From an uncultured Roseburia sp. (GTDB lineage: Bacteria > Bacillota > Clostridia > Lachnospirales > Lachnospiraceae), in contig CANOCV010000002.1 in the NCBI GenBank assembly GCA_947564465.1, forward strand, positions 43,342-107,341: 64,000 bases of DNA. Direction: 5' to 3'. The position numbers and the translations under genes are program-made. Below, piece by piece: positions 27,635 to 35,659 of the stretch (positions are counted from its first letter, which is position 1; each line of letters opens with the position of its first letter). Below the pieces are notes generated by a model. The model was not told the origin of the DNA and did not search any database. It worked only from the letters and a program-made list of their open reading frames with translations.

Positions 27635-28865
27635 CTGTATCTGGCCTTTCATCCGCGGGACGGGATATTACCTCCGTATCGGCATACACTCCTATTTTTT
27701 CGCAGGTTTTTACCGTTCCGCTTACACTGCAATTTTTTTCATTTACATCTATAATAACATTTTTTTCTAAAATTTGAACATTTTTTTCGTCAAATTTTTT
27801 TAAATAGCTCAAAAAATGTGCATTTGCCTCTTTTTTTGCCTCTTCCTCTGTGTATTTGCAGGTTTTCATTTCATACTCCGAATAGGTATCCACACAGAAA
27901 GTAACAGGAAGATAAAAATCCGAAAAGAGATTTAACTGTAAATAATCCGTCGCCTTATCACTGCGCTCATACCCCACACTTTTCCATGGTATCATAAACA
28001 GCTTTTCACCGAACTCAATTCCGTAACGCTTTGTCTCGTTTCCCGTATTCTGCTTCTTCTGATAAGTAAGGGGAAAGGTATCGGAATATGTATAGGAGGT
28101 ATAACCGTAAATATCAGCGTCTGATATTGTATAATTGTAGTCTATGGTTTCTCCATTGTCATCTACGATATCTATCCGGCCCACAACCAACGGATCTCCC
28201 TTCTTTACCTCGTCGCCCGCAACAATCTGCGGCACTCCCGCCCTAGTGACAATACGGGCGATCACAGCCTCCTTGTCGGCTATAATGTCCTTGGGGCCGT
28301 CCTCCTTGTCGGCGGCTTCTTCCCCTGTGACAAGGTTCTCTTTAATCTGTATGGTCAGCTTTGTTCCGGATATCTGCGCCGAAGTCCAAATAATTTCGGG
28401 GTAATCCAATCTGATTTTTTCCTCCAGCTTTGTGCAGTCGATCTCAGATTTTTTAGTTCCGAAGCCGTAGCCGTTCTCCGTAAGATACGAGAGCATTGTT
28501 TCGTCTGTCACGCTCGTATTTCCCACAATCTCTATATTCCAGATAAAGCGCGACAACAGAAAAAGAAATGCAAAAAACACACAGATTCCGCCGAAGAACA
28601 GTTTTCTCTTACGGTAGCGGAACAGCCAGAAGGGAAATCCGCACCGCTGCGTAATGCGTACCATGGTCTTCGTTTTCTTTAGAAACGGTTTCAGTTCCCG
28701 AAATGCCTTAAGGCTGATAAAAAACTCATAACCGCCCTCTATCCTAATCAGGTTCCAGATGACAATGTTGTGATTGCCGCACAGATTCAAAAAACGTTCG
28801 GGTGCATATCCCGTCACCTGTACCCGCAGATAACCGGATATGTATTTTACAAGGGACAAAAGCAT
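27621..28865 (-). CDS. yqfD: Sporulation protein YqfD
   Basis: A 414-residue protein of the YqfD family, expressed in the mother cell under sigma-E in Bacillus and needed for spore formation in some species. N-terminal region NLIRIEGGYEFFISLKAF, one membrane helix (about residues 93-111), a FtsQ/POTRA-like segment after it (IEIVGNTSVTDETMLSYLTENG) and a long extracytoplasmic part. It lies 9 nt after yqfC. The exact biochemical role is unknown. Confidence 0.88.
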   Translation of the reverse strand: MLLSLVKYISGYLRVQVTGYAPERFLNLCGNHNIVIWNLIRIEGGYEFFISLKAFRELKPFLKKTKTMVRITQRCGFPFWLFRYRKRKLFFGGICVFFAFLFLLSRFIWNIEIVGNTSVTDETMLSYLTENGYGFGTKKSEIDCTKLEEKIRLDYPEIIWTSAQISGTKLTIQIKENLVTGEEAADKEDGPKDIIADKEAVIARIVTRAGVPQIVAGDEVKKGDPLVVGRIDIVDDNGETIDYNYTISDADIYGYTSYTYSDTFPLTYQKKQNTGNETKRYGIEFGEKLFMIPWKSVGYERSDKATDYLQLNLFSDFYLPVTFCVDTYSEYEMKTCKYTEEEAKKEANAHFLSYLKKFDEKNVQILEKNVIIDVNEKNCSVSGTVKTCEKIGVYADTEVISRPADERPDTDELE

Positions 28866-28874
28866 GGCCTCTCC

Positions 28875-29153
28875 TTATTCATACTGAATACAATTTATGA
28901 TTCCACTGATTTTCATCTCTTCGTTCGTGTAATACTGTATATTTAAGGATTTCCCGCTGATTGCAACGCGGCAGTCCTTCGCCTGGAGCCGTATGCATTC
29001 CGTCGTATATTCCAATATCCCCCTGTAATTTTCCACCAAAAGCTCCCTCCTGCCTGTCGCCGTAATTAAGATTGCGCCATACATCAGATCCTTTGGCAGT
29101 TCCAATGTTTCTACCACATTTTCTTTGAAATGATTTAAACTGATTTTTTTCAT
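28875..29153 (-). CDS. yqfC: YabP/YqfC family sporulation protein
   Basis: A 92-residue protein of the YabP/YqfC family, recognised by LPKDLMYGAILITATGRRELLVENYRG and the C-terminal LNIQYYTNEEMKISGIINCI. YqfC is a sigma-E-dependent sporulation protein usually paired with YqfD, as here. Confidence 0.9.
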   Translation of the reverse strand: MKKISLNHFKENVVETLELPKDLMYGAILITATGRRELLVENYRGILEYTTECIRLQAKDCRVAISGKSLNIQYYTNEEMKISGIINCIQYE

Positions 29154-29181
29154 ATATTACTATATGTCAATTTATAAAAAA

Positions 29182-30489
29182 CTATTCGGTGATTACCCCT
29201 CGGATTGTATCTGTTTTCGAAGGCATATCTGTACTGTAATGGTACGCACATTCCACGATACGTTTCGCATCCGCTCCCTTTTTATCGTCATTGGTATAAA
29301 GATATGCAAGCGTATCGCCGCGGCGCACCGAACTGCCGGTTTTCTTTTTCAGCTCAATTCCCACGGATAAATCTATAACGCTCTGCTTTGTCTCTCTGCC
29401 GCCGCCTAAAACCATACAGGCAGTTCCGATTTCCGCAGTATCCATACGGCTGATATAGCCGTCCTCCTTTGCGGTTACGGCAATTTTCTTTTCGGCTACC
29501 GCAAGTCTTGCCGGCTCATAGGCAAATTCCCTGCTGCCGCCCTGCGCTTCTACAAGCTCGGCCAGCTTATCAATCGCCTTTCCGGTATCTATTGCATTTT
29601 TCAGCTTGTCTTTCGCCTCATCCGTATCCTCCGCGCATCCCGACAACAAAAGCATATATTGGCCCAGAGTGTAGACATCCTCCATCAAATCCTTTGGTCC
29701 GTTTCCCTTCAGGGCTTCAATCGCTTCCATCACCTCCAGCGAATTTCCCACCATATTTCCAAGCGGCTGCGACATGTCGGTTACAACTGCCGCCATTTTC
29801 TTACCGGCCATTGTTCCGATCCTCACCATTTCCTTTGCAAGCGCAACGGCGTCCTCCTCTTTTTTCATGAAAGCGCCGTTTCCGGTCTTTACGTCAAGCA
29901 CAACCGCATCGCTGCCGCATGCGAGCTTTTTACTCATAATACTGCTTGCAATCAGCGAAAGCTGTGAAACGGTAGCCGTCACGTCGCGGAGCGCATAAAG
30001 CTTTTTGTCAGCCGGGGCAAGCTCTGCCGTCTGACCCGCGATTGCAATTCCGATTGTATTGACATTTTCTGTAAATTCTTCCATCGTAAGAGCCGTTTGA
30101 AATCCCGGAAAGCACTCCAGCTTGTCGATCGTTCCTCCGGTATGACCAAGCCCGCGCCCGGACATCTTTGCAACCGGAACGCCAAGCGACGCCACAAGCG
30201 GCGCCAGTATGAGCGTTGTCTTATCTCCCACGCCTCCCGTACTGTGTTTGTCCGCCTTGATGCCCCTAATCCCGGACAGATCCATAATTTTTCCGGAATC
30301 TCTCATGGCAAGCGTCAAATCATAAGTCTCCTGTTCGTTCATCCCGCAAAAACAGATGGCCATCAACATGGCAGACATCTGATAATCGGGAATCAACTCC
30401 CTTGTATAGCCGTCGATCATCCAGCGGATTTCCTGTGTTGACAGTGGAAATCCCTCTTTTTTCTTCTCAATCAGATCATACATTCGCAT
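29182..30489 (-). CDS. pdp: Pyrimidine-nucleoside phosphorylase
   Basis: A 435-residue enzyme that splits uridine/thymidine with phosphate to base and (deoxy)ribose-1-phosphate. Signature KMSGRGLGHTGGTIDKLE is intact, as is the phosphate region DKHSTGGVGDKTTL. The C-terminal lid domain is complete. AGGAGG is 8 nt before the ATG at 30489; the frame is open three codons further to a GTG overlapping the RBS. Whether it is strictly thymidine-specific (deoA) or broad (pdp) cannot be decided by eye; Firmicutes members are usually pdp. Confidence 0.9.
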   Translation of the reverse strand: MRMYDLIEKKKEGFPLSTQEIRWMIDGYTRELIPDYQMSAMLMAICFCGMNEQETYDLTLAMRDSGKIMDLSGIRGIKADKHSTGGVGDKTTLILAPLVASLGVPVAKMSGRGLGHTGGTIDKLECFPGFQTALTMEEFTENVNTIGIAIAGQTAELAPADKKLYALRDVTATVSQLSLIASSIMSKKLACGSDAVVLDVKTGNGAFMKKEEDAVALAKEMVRIGTMAGKKMAAVVTDMSQPLGNMVGNSLEVMEAIEALKGNGPKDLMEDVYTLGQYMLLLSGCAEDTDEAKDKLKNAIDTGKAIDKLAELVEAQGGSREFAYEPARLAVAEKKIAVTAKEDGYISRMDTAEIGTACMVLGGGRETKQSVIDLSVGIELKKKTGSSVRRGDTLAYLYTNDDKKGADAKRIVECAYHYSTDMPSKTDTIRGVITE

Positions 30490-30494
30490 CTTGT

Positions 30495-31121
30495 TCACCT
30501 CCTGGCCGCATACCGCTTTCTTTTTCGTTTCGCCCCTCTGTAATTTTCCCGAAACTGTTTGATTTCTGCTTCAATCATTGTATAATCACGCTCAAAAAGC
30601 TCCTCGCTGATCTGTCTTTGCAGCAATTCCTGCGGAATGTTTAAAAGAATTTTTTCTATGACAAAATCCTTGCTTTTTTGCTTATACTCCGGCATACGGT
30701 TGATTTTTTGAATATTCGCAAGTTCAGGCCGCCAGAGGATGCCAAGCTTCTTTTTCATGTCCAGCTTCGGGTTCGCTTTTGCCCCACGCACTTCGTAAAA
30801 ATCAATCCCATGCTCCATCTGTTCCACGCTTATGATTCCCCACCACTCTGGGATATGTTCGCTTACGTGCATGGCATGTGTGGAACCCACAGCCACATAA
30901 TTTTCGTCACAAAAACAGTCGTAGTCCTTTGTCTGCCGCTTTAACCTTGCATATGTATCCGCATCGCTTTTTATCTCGATTCCGACAAGCAGGCCCGGAC
31001 GGACCATTACGACATCTGCCCGCGACCTGCCCATACATTTTTCTTCTAAAATCCGTATCTTTCCGTACTTTTCTTCAAGGTAGTCAAACAGCGGCTCCCG
31101 GATATCCTTATCGTAAAGCAT
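30495..31121 (-). CDS. sce7726 family protein, PD-(D/E)XK nuclease-like
   Basis: A 208-residue protein beginning MLYDKDIREPLFDYLEEKYG. The segment SRADVVMV..GIEIKSDADTYARL has the D-(X)n-E-X-K spacing of the PD-(D/E)XK nuclease fold, as in the uncharacterised sce7726 family. A basic Lys/Arg tail closes the protein. The ATG at 31121 is one base after the mscL stop, suggesting coupled translation. There is no nearby restriction or phage gene that would explain its role. Confidence 0.65.
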   Translation of the reverse strand: MLYDKDIREPLFDYLEEKYGKIRILEEKCMGRSRADVVMVRPGLLVGIEIKSDADTYARLKRQTKDYDCFCDENYVAVGSTHAMHVSEHIPEWWGIISVEQMEHGIDFYEVRGAKANPKLDMKKKLGILWRPELANIQKINRMPEYKQKSKDFVIEKILLNIPQELLQRQISEELFERDYTMIEAEIKQFRENYRGAKRKRKRYAARR

Positions 31122-31122
31122 C

Positions 31123-31539
31123 CTACTGTACCAGCGTGGATGTACAATGCGGGCATCTGATTGCATCTACCGAAATTTCACTCTTACAAAACGGGCATAC
31201 CTTTGTCGTAACCGGCTTCTCTTCCTCCTCTTTATGCGAGAATTTTTCAGCCGCACGGTTCATCGCTTTTATGATAATAAATATAACAAACGCCATAATC
31301 AAAAAATTCATGACAGCCGTAATAAACTTACCGTAATTCAGCGTAACCTCTCCCAGCAGATTTAAATGCAGCTGGTCAAAATTCATTCCGCCGAACAGTC
31401 CAAGTATCGGATTGATAATATCCTCCACAAGCGAAGATACAATCCCTGTAAACGCCCCGCCGATAATAATACCGACCGCCATATCCATAACGTTTCCCCG
31501 ACTGATAAATTCCTTAAATTCTTTCATGAACTTTTTCAT
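31123..31539 (-). CDS. mscL: Large-conductance mechanosensitive channel MscL with C-terminal zinc ribbon
   Basis: A 138-residue channel that opens under hypo-osmotic shock. N-terminal helix MKEFKEFISRGNVMDMAVGIIIGGAF and the TM1 glycine/alanine pattern are typical; TM2 spans about 75-97. Instead of the usual charged helical tail it ends in a zinc-ribbon-like motif with two CXXC pairs (CPFC-X10-CPHC) in the last 24 residues. Confidence 0.92.
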   Translation of the reverse strand: MKKFMKEFKEFISRGNVMDMAVGIIIGGAFTGIVSSLVEDIINPILGLFGGMNFDQLHLNLLGEVTLNYGKFITAVMNFLIMAFVIFIIIKAMNRAAEKFSHKEEEEKPVTTKVCPFCKSEISVDAIRCPHCTSTLVQ

Positions 31540-31605
31540 TCGTTCTTTCCTCTCTTAAAATTATCGTATCGCCTTCCTCTGGCTAATTATCAGTGATACA
31601 GTACA

Positions 31606-32313
31606 CTAATACACAAACAAATATATGCCGAACCAATGAAGCAGCGCTCCAAGCAAAACAAACCAGTGCCAGATAAAATGGCTGCTCTTTCTGCGAAGCA
31701 CAAAGGGTATCATCCCCACGGTATAAATAATTCCTCCGATTAAAATAATCCAAAGAAGCGGCAGATCGTTTTTATACCAGCCTGGCAAAAACATCAGTCC
31801 GCTCCAGCCAATCGCAAAATACAGTGTGTAATGAAGCGGACGCCACTTTCCCGGCCCAAAAACACATACGATTGTGATTCCGAATATGATTAGCGCCCAC
31901 TGCACACAGAACAATACAATTCCCGCCGCATTTCCCCAGTATACAAGATAAAACGGTGCAAACGTGCCTCCTATCAAAAGATAGATAGAAGCATAGTCAA
32001 AACGCCGAAAGACACGTTTCACCGTAGAACCGCTCTTAAACGCATGATACAGACAGCTCATCAGCATCATAAGAAAAAGGCTGATTCCGTAAAACAGAGC
32101 TGCCATCACCTTAAGGCCGGTATCCGATTTCACCAGAAGCAGAATCATTCCCGCAATCGCAAGCCCCGCACCGATTCCATGCGTGACAGAATTGCCGATT
32201 TCCTCCAAAAGCGGTAATTTGGGCGGCTCATTCAATTTCTGTGTTCTGAGTTTTTGTTCCAGTTTCTTTCTGAATACTTCTTTGGGCAATGTCAATGACG
32301 GAACCTTCTTCAT
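31606..32313 (-). CDS. Hemolysin III / PAQR-type membrane protein
   Basis: A 235-residue protein with seven hydrophobic helices and family motifs: EEIGNSVTHGIGAGLAIAG near the N-terminus, SCLYHAF, FRRFDYASIYLLIGGTFAPF and a final HFIWHWFVLLGALLHWFG. The conserved Ser/His/Asp residues match PAQR metal-dependent hydrolases. Its physiological role in bacteria is unclear despite the hemolysin name. The start at 32313 follows GGGAGGAGC; the upstream small gene overlaps it by 86 nt. Confidence 0.85.
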   Translation of the reverse strand: MKKVPSLTLPKEVFRKKLEQKLRTQKLNEPPKLPLLEEIGNSVTHGIGAGLAIAGMILLLVKSDTGLKVMAALFYGISLFLMMLMSCLYHAFKSGSTVKRVFRRFDYASIYLLIGGTFAPFYLVYWGNAAGIVLFCVQWALIIFGITIVCVFGPGKWRPLHYTLYFAIGWSGLMFLPGWYKNDLPLLWIILIGGIIYTVGMIPFVLRRKSSHFIWHWFVLLGALLHWFGIYLFVY

Positions 32314-32596
32314 TCTGCTCCTCCCTTTTTCGCTCTTTGATTTTTTTGAAATTTTTGCGCCACAAATAAATGAGACCGGCCAATATTCCTGCTGCAATTG
32401 CAATCATCAAAACTTTAACCCAAGGTTCGTTGCTTTGGAAGCCAATATATACTAACAATGCCGTAAATGCAATATAAAAAGCCGAAAAGAAAACCATAAC
32501 GAAAATTCTCAGCCATATCGGCGCCTTGCGCTCTCCGGCAATCGCCATGACACCTTCCAAAACAAACTCAACCACAAACTCAAGTAACTCTTCCAT
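32228..32596 (-). CDS. Hypothetical small membrane protein
   Basis: A 122-residue protein I do not recognise: acidic N-terminus (MEELLEFVVEFVLEG), two hydrophobic helices (about 30-52 and 58-77), then a highly charged Lys/Glu tail. RBS GGGGAAG precedes the ATG. Its 3' end overlaps the start of the hemolysin III gene by 86 nt in another frame, which is long for a coupling overlap; the charged tail could be partly accidental. Confidence 0.6.
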   Translation of the reverse strand: MEELLEFVVEFVLEGVMAIAGERKAPIWLRIFVMVFFSAFYIAFTALLVYIGFQSNEPWVKVLMIAIAAGILAGLIYLWRKNFKKIKERKREEQNEEGSVIDIAQRSIQKETGTKTQNTEIE

Positions 32597-32612
32597 ATTT
32601 GCTTCCCCTTAT

Positions 32613-33374
32613 CTAAAGCAGCTTCTTTCTCTGCTGTCTTGCCGCAATCCGCACATACGTTTTCTCCGGCAAAAAGCGTCCAAGGGTCATGGCGAGTTTC
32701 ATATAGAATTTTGGTATAATCACCACTTTTCTTTTCCGCATCTGCTTTAACGCGTAATGCGCACAGTAATCCGGCCGAATCCCTTTTAATGCAAATTCTA
32801 CATTTGCCACCCTGTTAAATTCCGTGTCTACCGGCCCGGGGCAAAGGCATCCGACATAGACGCGGCTTTTCGCCTCGCACAGCTCCTGTGCAATGCCTCT
32901 TGTTAAGCTTGTCACATAGGACTTTGTCGCATAGTAGGTTGCCATATACGGTCCCGCCGGCATAAGCCCTGCCGAGGACGCCACGTTTAAGATATAGCCA
33001 TAACCGGCTTTTCTCATTTTTTTCAGCATAAGCTTCGTGAGAATGTGAAGCGCCCGAATATTTAAGCGGATCATATCCAACTCCTTGTTCAGATCGCTCT
33101 CCCAAAATCTTCCGCAGTCGCCGAACCCCGCGTTATTTATAAAAATCTCTATGTTTTTGTCCGAAATCTCCTTATATACGCGAAAGCATTCCGCCTCCTT
33201 TGTCAAATCCGCCGGAAGAATTTCACACTCCGTCCGTAAATGCTTAGCGAGCTTTTCTAATCGTTCCCTTCTTCTTGCAATCAAAATCAGTGCATATCCT
33301 TCTTTTGCAAGCTTTTTGGCAAATTCCATGCCGATTCCGGCGCTTGCCCCTGTAATCACCGCATATCTTTTCAT
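32613..33374 (-). CDS. Short-chain dehydrogenase/reductase
   Basis: A 253-residue SDR with cofactor motif TGASAGIG (residues 8-15), NNAGFG, catalytic Ser in NVASSAGLM and YXXXK in YYATKSYV. The C-terminal LGRFLPEKTYVRIAARQQRKKLL resembles the DltE/YqjQ-like SDR subgroup that acts on lipids or acyl chains, but the substrate is unknown. The ATG at 33374 is preceded by GGGCGGTGACGG; the frame is open 19 codons further upstream without RBS. Confidence 0.82.
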   Translation of the reverse strand: MKRYAVITGASAGIGMEFAKKLAKEGYALILIARRRERLEKLAKHLRTECEILPADLTKEAECFRVYKEISDKNIEIFINNAGFGDCGRFWESDLNKELDMIRLNIRALHILTKLMLKKMRKAGYGYILNVASSAGLMPAGPYMATYYATKSYVTSLTRGIAQELCEAKSRVYVGCLCPGPVDTEFNRVANVEFALKGIRPDYCAHYALKQMRKRKVVIIPKFYMKLAMTLGRFLPEKTYVRIAARQQRKKLL

Positions 33375-33430
33375 ACCGTCACCGCCCTTTATAGTTTTTG
33401 AACATCTCCTCGGAAATGCGTTCATCCTCA

Positions 33431-34375
33431 CTACGAGAAATAAACCAGCTCATCCTCCGGTTTGTCGGCAGTCTCTATCGAAATCGGATACAGCACCGGT
33501 CCCTTCCCGCGGTATTCTTTTACAAATTCCACACGGATCTCCGCCGTAATCTGCATCCATGATTTATGAGGAATCTCCCTGGAGTCAGGATATTTGGCCT
33601 TGAAGCCGATAAACTGGATATCCTCCGCACAGCAGGTCATTGCAAATCTTCCCGGCACAAACATTCCTTTTTTCATCTTGTCAGGATTATAGATAAGTGC
33701 AAGGAAGGAGATTTTCTTGCCGTCATATTTTTTAGGATTATCCATGGCATCCATATACCACAAAGCATAATCCGCATCACTCAGCTCAATCACATCCTGA
33801 CTGATATCAAACGGAAGCTCCTCATCCATATTTTCATCTAAGCTTCCGTCCGTTCGCTCATAGACAATCTGCGCCGGGCGGTTCTGTGCCTTGACGATGC
33901 GGCGGAACTTTCCCTTCGGCGTATCGTCGTCACAGCGGTTGAAGATGACGACGTCCGCTTTAAAAAGCTGCTCCATAATCATCTGGCGCATATTATTTAC
34001 ATACATTTCAAAGGTCGTCGCATCCACCGTCGCTAAGGACTGCACGATAATCCAGCCCTTCGGCAGCTTCGTCTCAAGCAGCGTGGCAATGTCCCATGTT
34101 CCGTTATACTCAAGGAATACCTGCTGCGGCAGGTACTCAAGATTGAGTTTATTTAAGGTCTCTTCGTTAAAATTTTCCTGCTCTTCAATCATGGCAAGCT
34201 TTGCGTTGATCGTTTTTAATTTGTCCTCATCAAGCTCCACCTCGCCGTCTTCACAGCAGATAATTAAGGTTTTATCGCCCCCGCCAAAATCATTTTCAAA
34301 CAGGGTTTCCTTAATCAGCGAAGTCTTTCCGCTGTCCATAAATCCGGTAAATACATATACTGGTATTTCCTGCAT
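33431..34375 (-). CDS. CobW/P47K-type GTPase with YcgQ/DUF1980-like C-terminal domain
   Basis: A 314-residue two-domain protein. Residues 1-210 are a P-loop GTPase of the CobW/P47K type (Walker A TGFMDSGKTSL at 10-20) with a degenerate base motif NRCD (146-149) and no CXCC metal motif (IICCEDGE instead). From about residue 217 on it shows a pattern like the C-terminal half of YcgQ/TIGR03943 proteins (GRFAMTCCAEDIQFIGFKAKYP, 242-263). YcgQ partners with the YcgR permease in Zur-controlled zinc uptake in Bacillus. It follows the His-rich CobW gene by 49 nt. Role in metal supply is inferred. Confidence 0.7.
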   Translation of the reverse strand: MQEIPVYVFTGFMDSGKTSLIKETLFENDFGGGDKTLIICCEDGEVELDEDKLKTINAKLAMIEEQENFNEETLNKLNLEYLPQQVFLEYNGTWDIATLLETKLPKGWIIVQSLATVDATTFEMYVNNMRQMIMEQLFKADVVIFNRCDDDTPKGKFRRIVKAQNRPAQIVYERTDGSLDENMDEELPFDISQDVIELSDADYALWYMDAMDNPKKYDGKKISFLALIYNPDKMKKGMFVPGRFAMTCCAEDIQFIGFKAKYPDSREIPHKSWMQITAEIRVEFVKEYRGKGPVLYPISIETADKPEDELVYFS

Positions 34376-34424
34376 GGCATTTTCCGCCTTTCTTTTCTAT
34401 AAATAGTATCTGTTCCGTGACAGA

Positions 34425-35576
34425 TTACGCAATGCCGAATAATTCCTCAAGCCGGCGCTCGTCAATGTCCGTACCGATCACGCAGAGTCTTCCTGTGTAG
34501 TCCGGCTCTCCCTCACGGAGCTCGTATTCACCGGGAACCATATCAAAATAAATCCAGGAGCCGTTTACGTCTTCCACCATACCCTTTGCCCTAAGAATCG
34601 TTCCGTAATCCTCGCTGTCGCAGAAAATTTTCAGAATTTCCTCAATCTTTTCTTTTGTAAATTTATGCGGCGTCTCTTTTCCCCAGCTGGTAAAAATCTC
34701 GTCTGCATGATGATGGTGGTGGTCGTGATCATGGCAACCGCAGGTACAATTCTCATCATGGTCATGGTGGTGCCCGTCATGGTCATGATGGTCATGATGC
34801 TCGTGTTCATGGTGATGCTCATGGTCGTGGTGATGTTCATGATGCTCATGATCGTGGTTGTGCTCATGGTCGTGATGCTCATGATCGTGGTTGTGCTCAT
34901 GGTCGTGATGGTGCTCATGGTCATGATGCGCTTCCTCTTCATGACAATGCGTCTCGGCCATCAGCTTCATTTCCAGATTGTCCCCTCCCTCGATTACCTT
35001 TAAAATCTGCTCTCCTTTGATTTCATCCCATGGCGTTGTGATAATTGCGGCTTTCTCATTTAATTCCTGCATTTGTTTGACACAAAGCTCAAGCTGCTCC
35101 GGTTTTGCATTCTGACTCCTGCTTAAAATAATCGTTGTCGCGTACGCAATCTGATTATTGAAAAATTCTCCGAACGCTTTCATCTGCTTGCTCGCTTTTG
35201 TCGCATTCACAACCGTGACAAGCGCGTTAAGCTTCACATCATGCGATTTCTCCACATCCATAACGGATTTCATGACATCCGACAATTTTCCGACACCGGA
35301 AGGCTCTATCAAAATGCGGTCAGGATGAAATTTCTCGATAACCTCATTTAAGTTCTTTCCAAAATCGCCTACCAGGGAGCAGCAGATACAGCCGGAATTC
35401 ATCTCCGTAATTTCAATTCCCGCGTCCTTTAAGAAACCGCCGTCAATTCCGACTTCGCCGAACTCATTCTCAATCAAAACTATTTTTTCGCCCGAAAATG
35501 CTTCGTCAATCATCTTTTTGATAAATGTCGTTTTTCCTGCTCCCAAAAATCCTGAAATAATGTCAATATTTGTCAT
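34425..35576 (-). CDS. CobW-family zinc metallochaperone-like GTPase with His-rich insert
   Basis: A 383-residue COG0523 GTPase. Walker A is GFLGAGKTTF (9-18); the metal motif GCICCSL (Cys63, Cys65, Cys66) is intact; the CobW C-terminal domain ends the protein (TGRLCVIGTDIDERRLEELF). Between the domains, residues 210-290 are almost entirely His, Asp and Glu, with a CTCGCH cluster, a likely zinc or nickel store. COG0523 proteins such as ZagA/ZNG1 deliver zinc to client enzymes. The adjacent second CobW-like gene and a shared promoter argue for a metal-homeostasis operon. Metal identity is not visible. Confidence 0.85.
   Translation of the reverse strand: MTNIDIISGFLGAGKTTFIKKMIDEAFSGEKIVLIENEFGEVGIDGGFLKDAGIEITEMNSGCICCSLVGDFGKNLNEVIEKFHPDRILIEPSGVGKLSDVMKSVMDVEKSHDVKLNALVTVVNATKASKQMKAFGEFFNNQIAYATTIILSRSQNAKPEQLELCVKQMQELNEKAAIITTPWDEIKGEQILKVIEGGDNLEMKLMAETHCHEEEAHHDHEHHHDHEHNHDHEHHDHEHNHDHEHHEHHHDHEHHHEHEHHDHHDHDGHHHDHDENCTCGCHDHDHHHHHADEIFTSWGKETPHKFTKEKIEEILKIFCDSEDYGTILRAKGMVEDVNGSWIYFDMVPGEYELREGEPDYTGRLCVIGTDIDERRLEELFGIA
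34841..34906. repeat. 33-bp tandem repeat inside the His-rich coding region
   Basis: Two identical adjacent 33-bp units (34841-34873, 34874-34906), with the next unit starting the same way, encode repeated HDHEHNHDHEH-type 11-mers. Imperfect related units continue on both sides (about 34707-34949). Such a tract can gain or lose units by slippage without a frameshift because the period is a multiple of three. Confidence 0.85.
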
Positions 35577-35612
35577 TTCAACGCCTTCTTTCTTTTATCT
35601 TCTTCTCTAGAA

Positions 35613-35641
35613 AATATAGCAAACTATAACGAAAGAAACAA
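35613..35641 (-). promoter_or_regulatory. Promoter of the CobW gene pair
   Basis: Minus strand: TTGTTT, 17-nt spacer, TATATT, about 37 nt upstream of the CobW ATG. I saw no convincing Zur-type palindrome over it. Confidence 0.55.
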
Positions 35642-35659
35642 GTATAAATTTCGCTTCGT

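Noticed and set aside
34707..34949. Regular repeats that could suggest a CRISPR array
   Set aside because: Units are tandem without unique spacers and lie inside a coding frame encoding His-rich 11-mers.
34665..35003. Long plus-strand frame rich in Met and Val opposite the CobW gene
   Set aside because: It is the antisense of the His-rich codons (CAC/CAT gives GTG/ATG) and has no RBS; the CobW frame explains the region.
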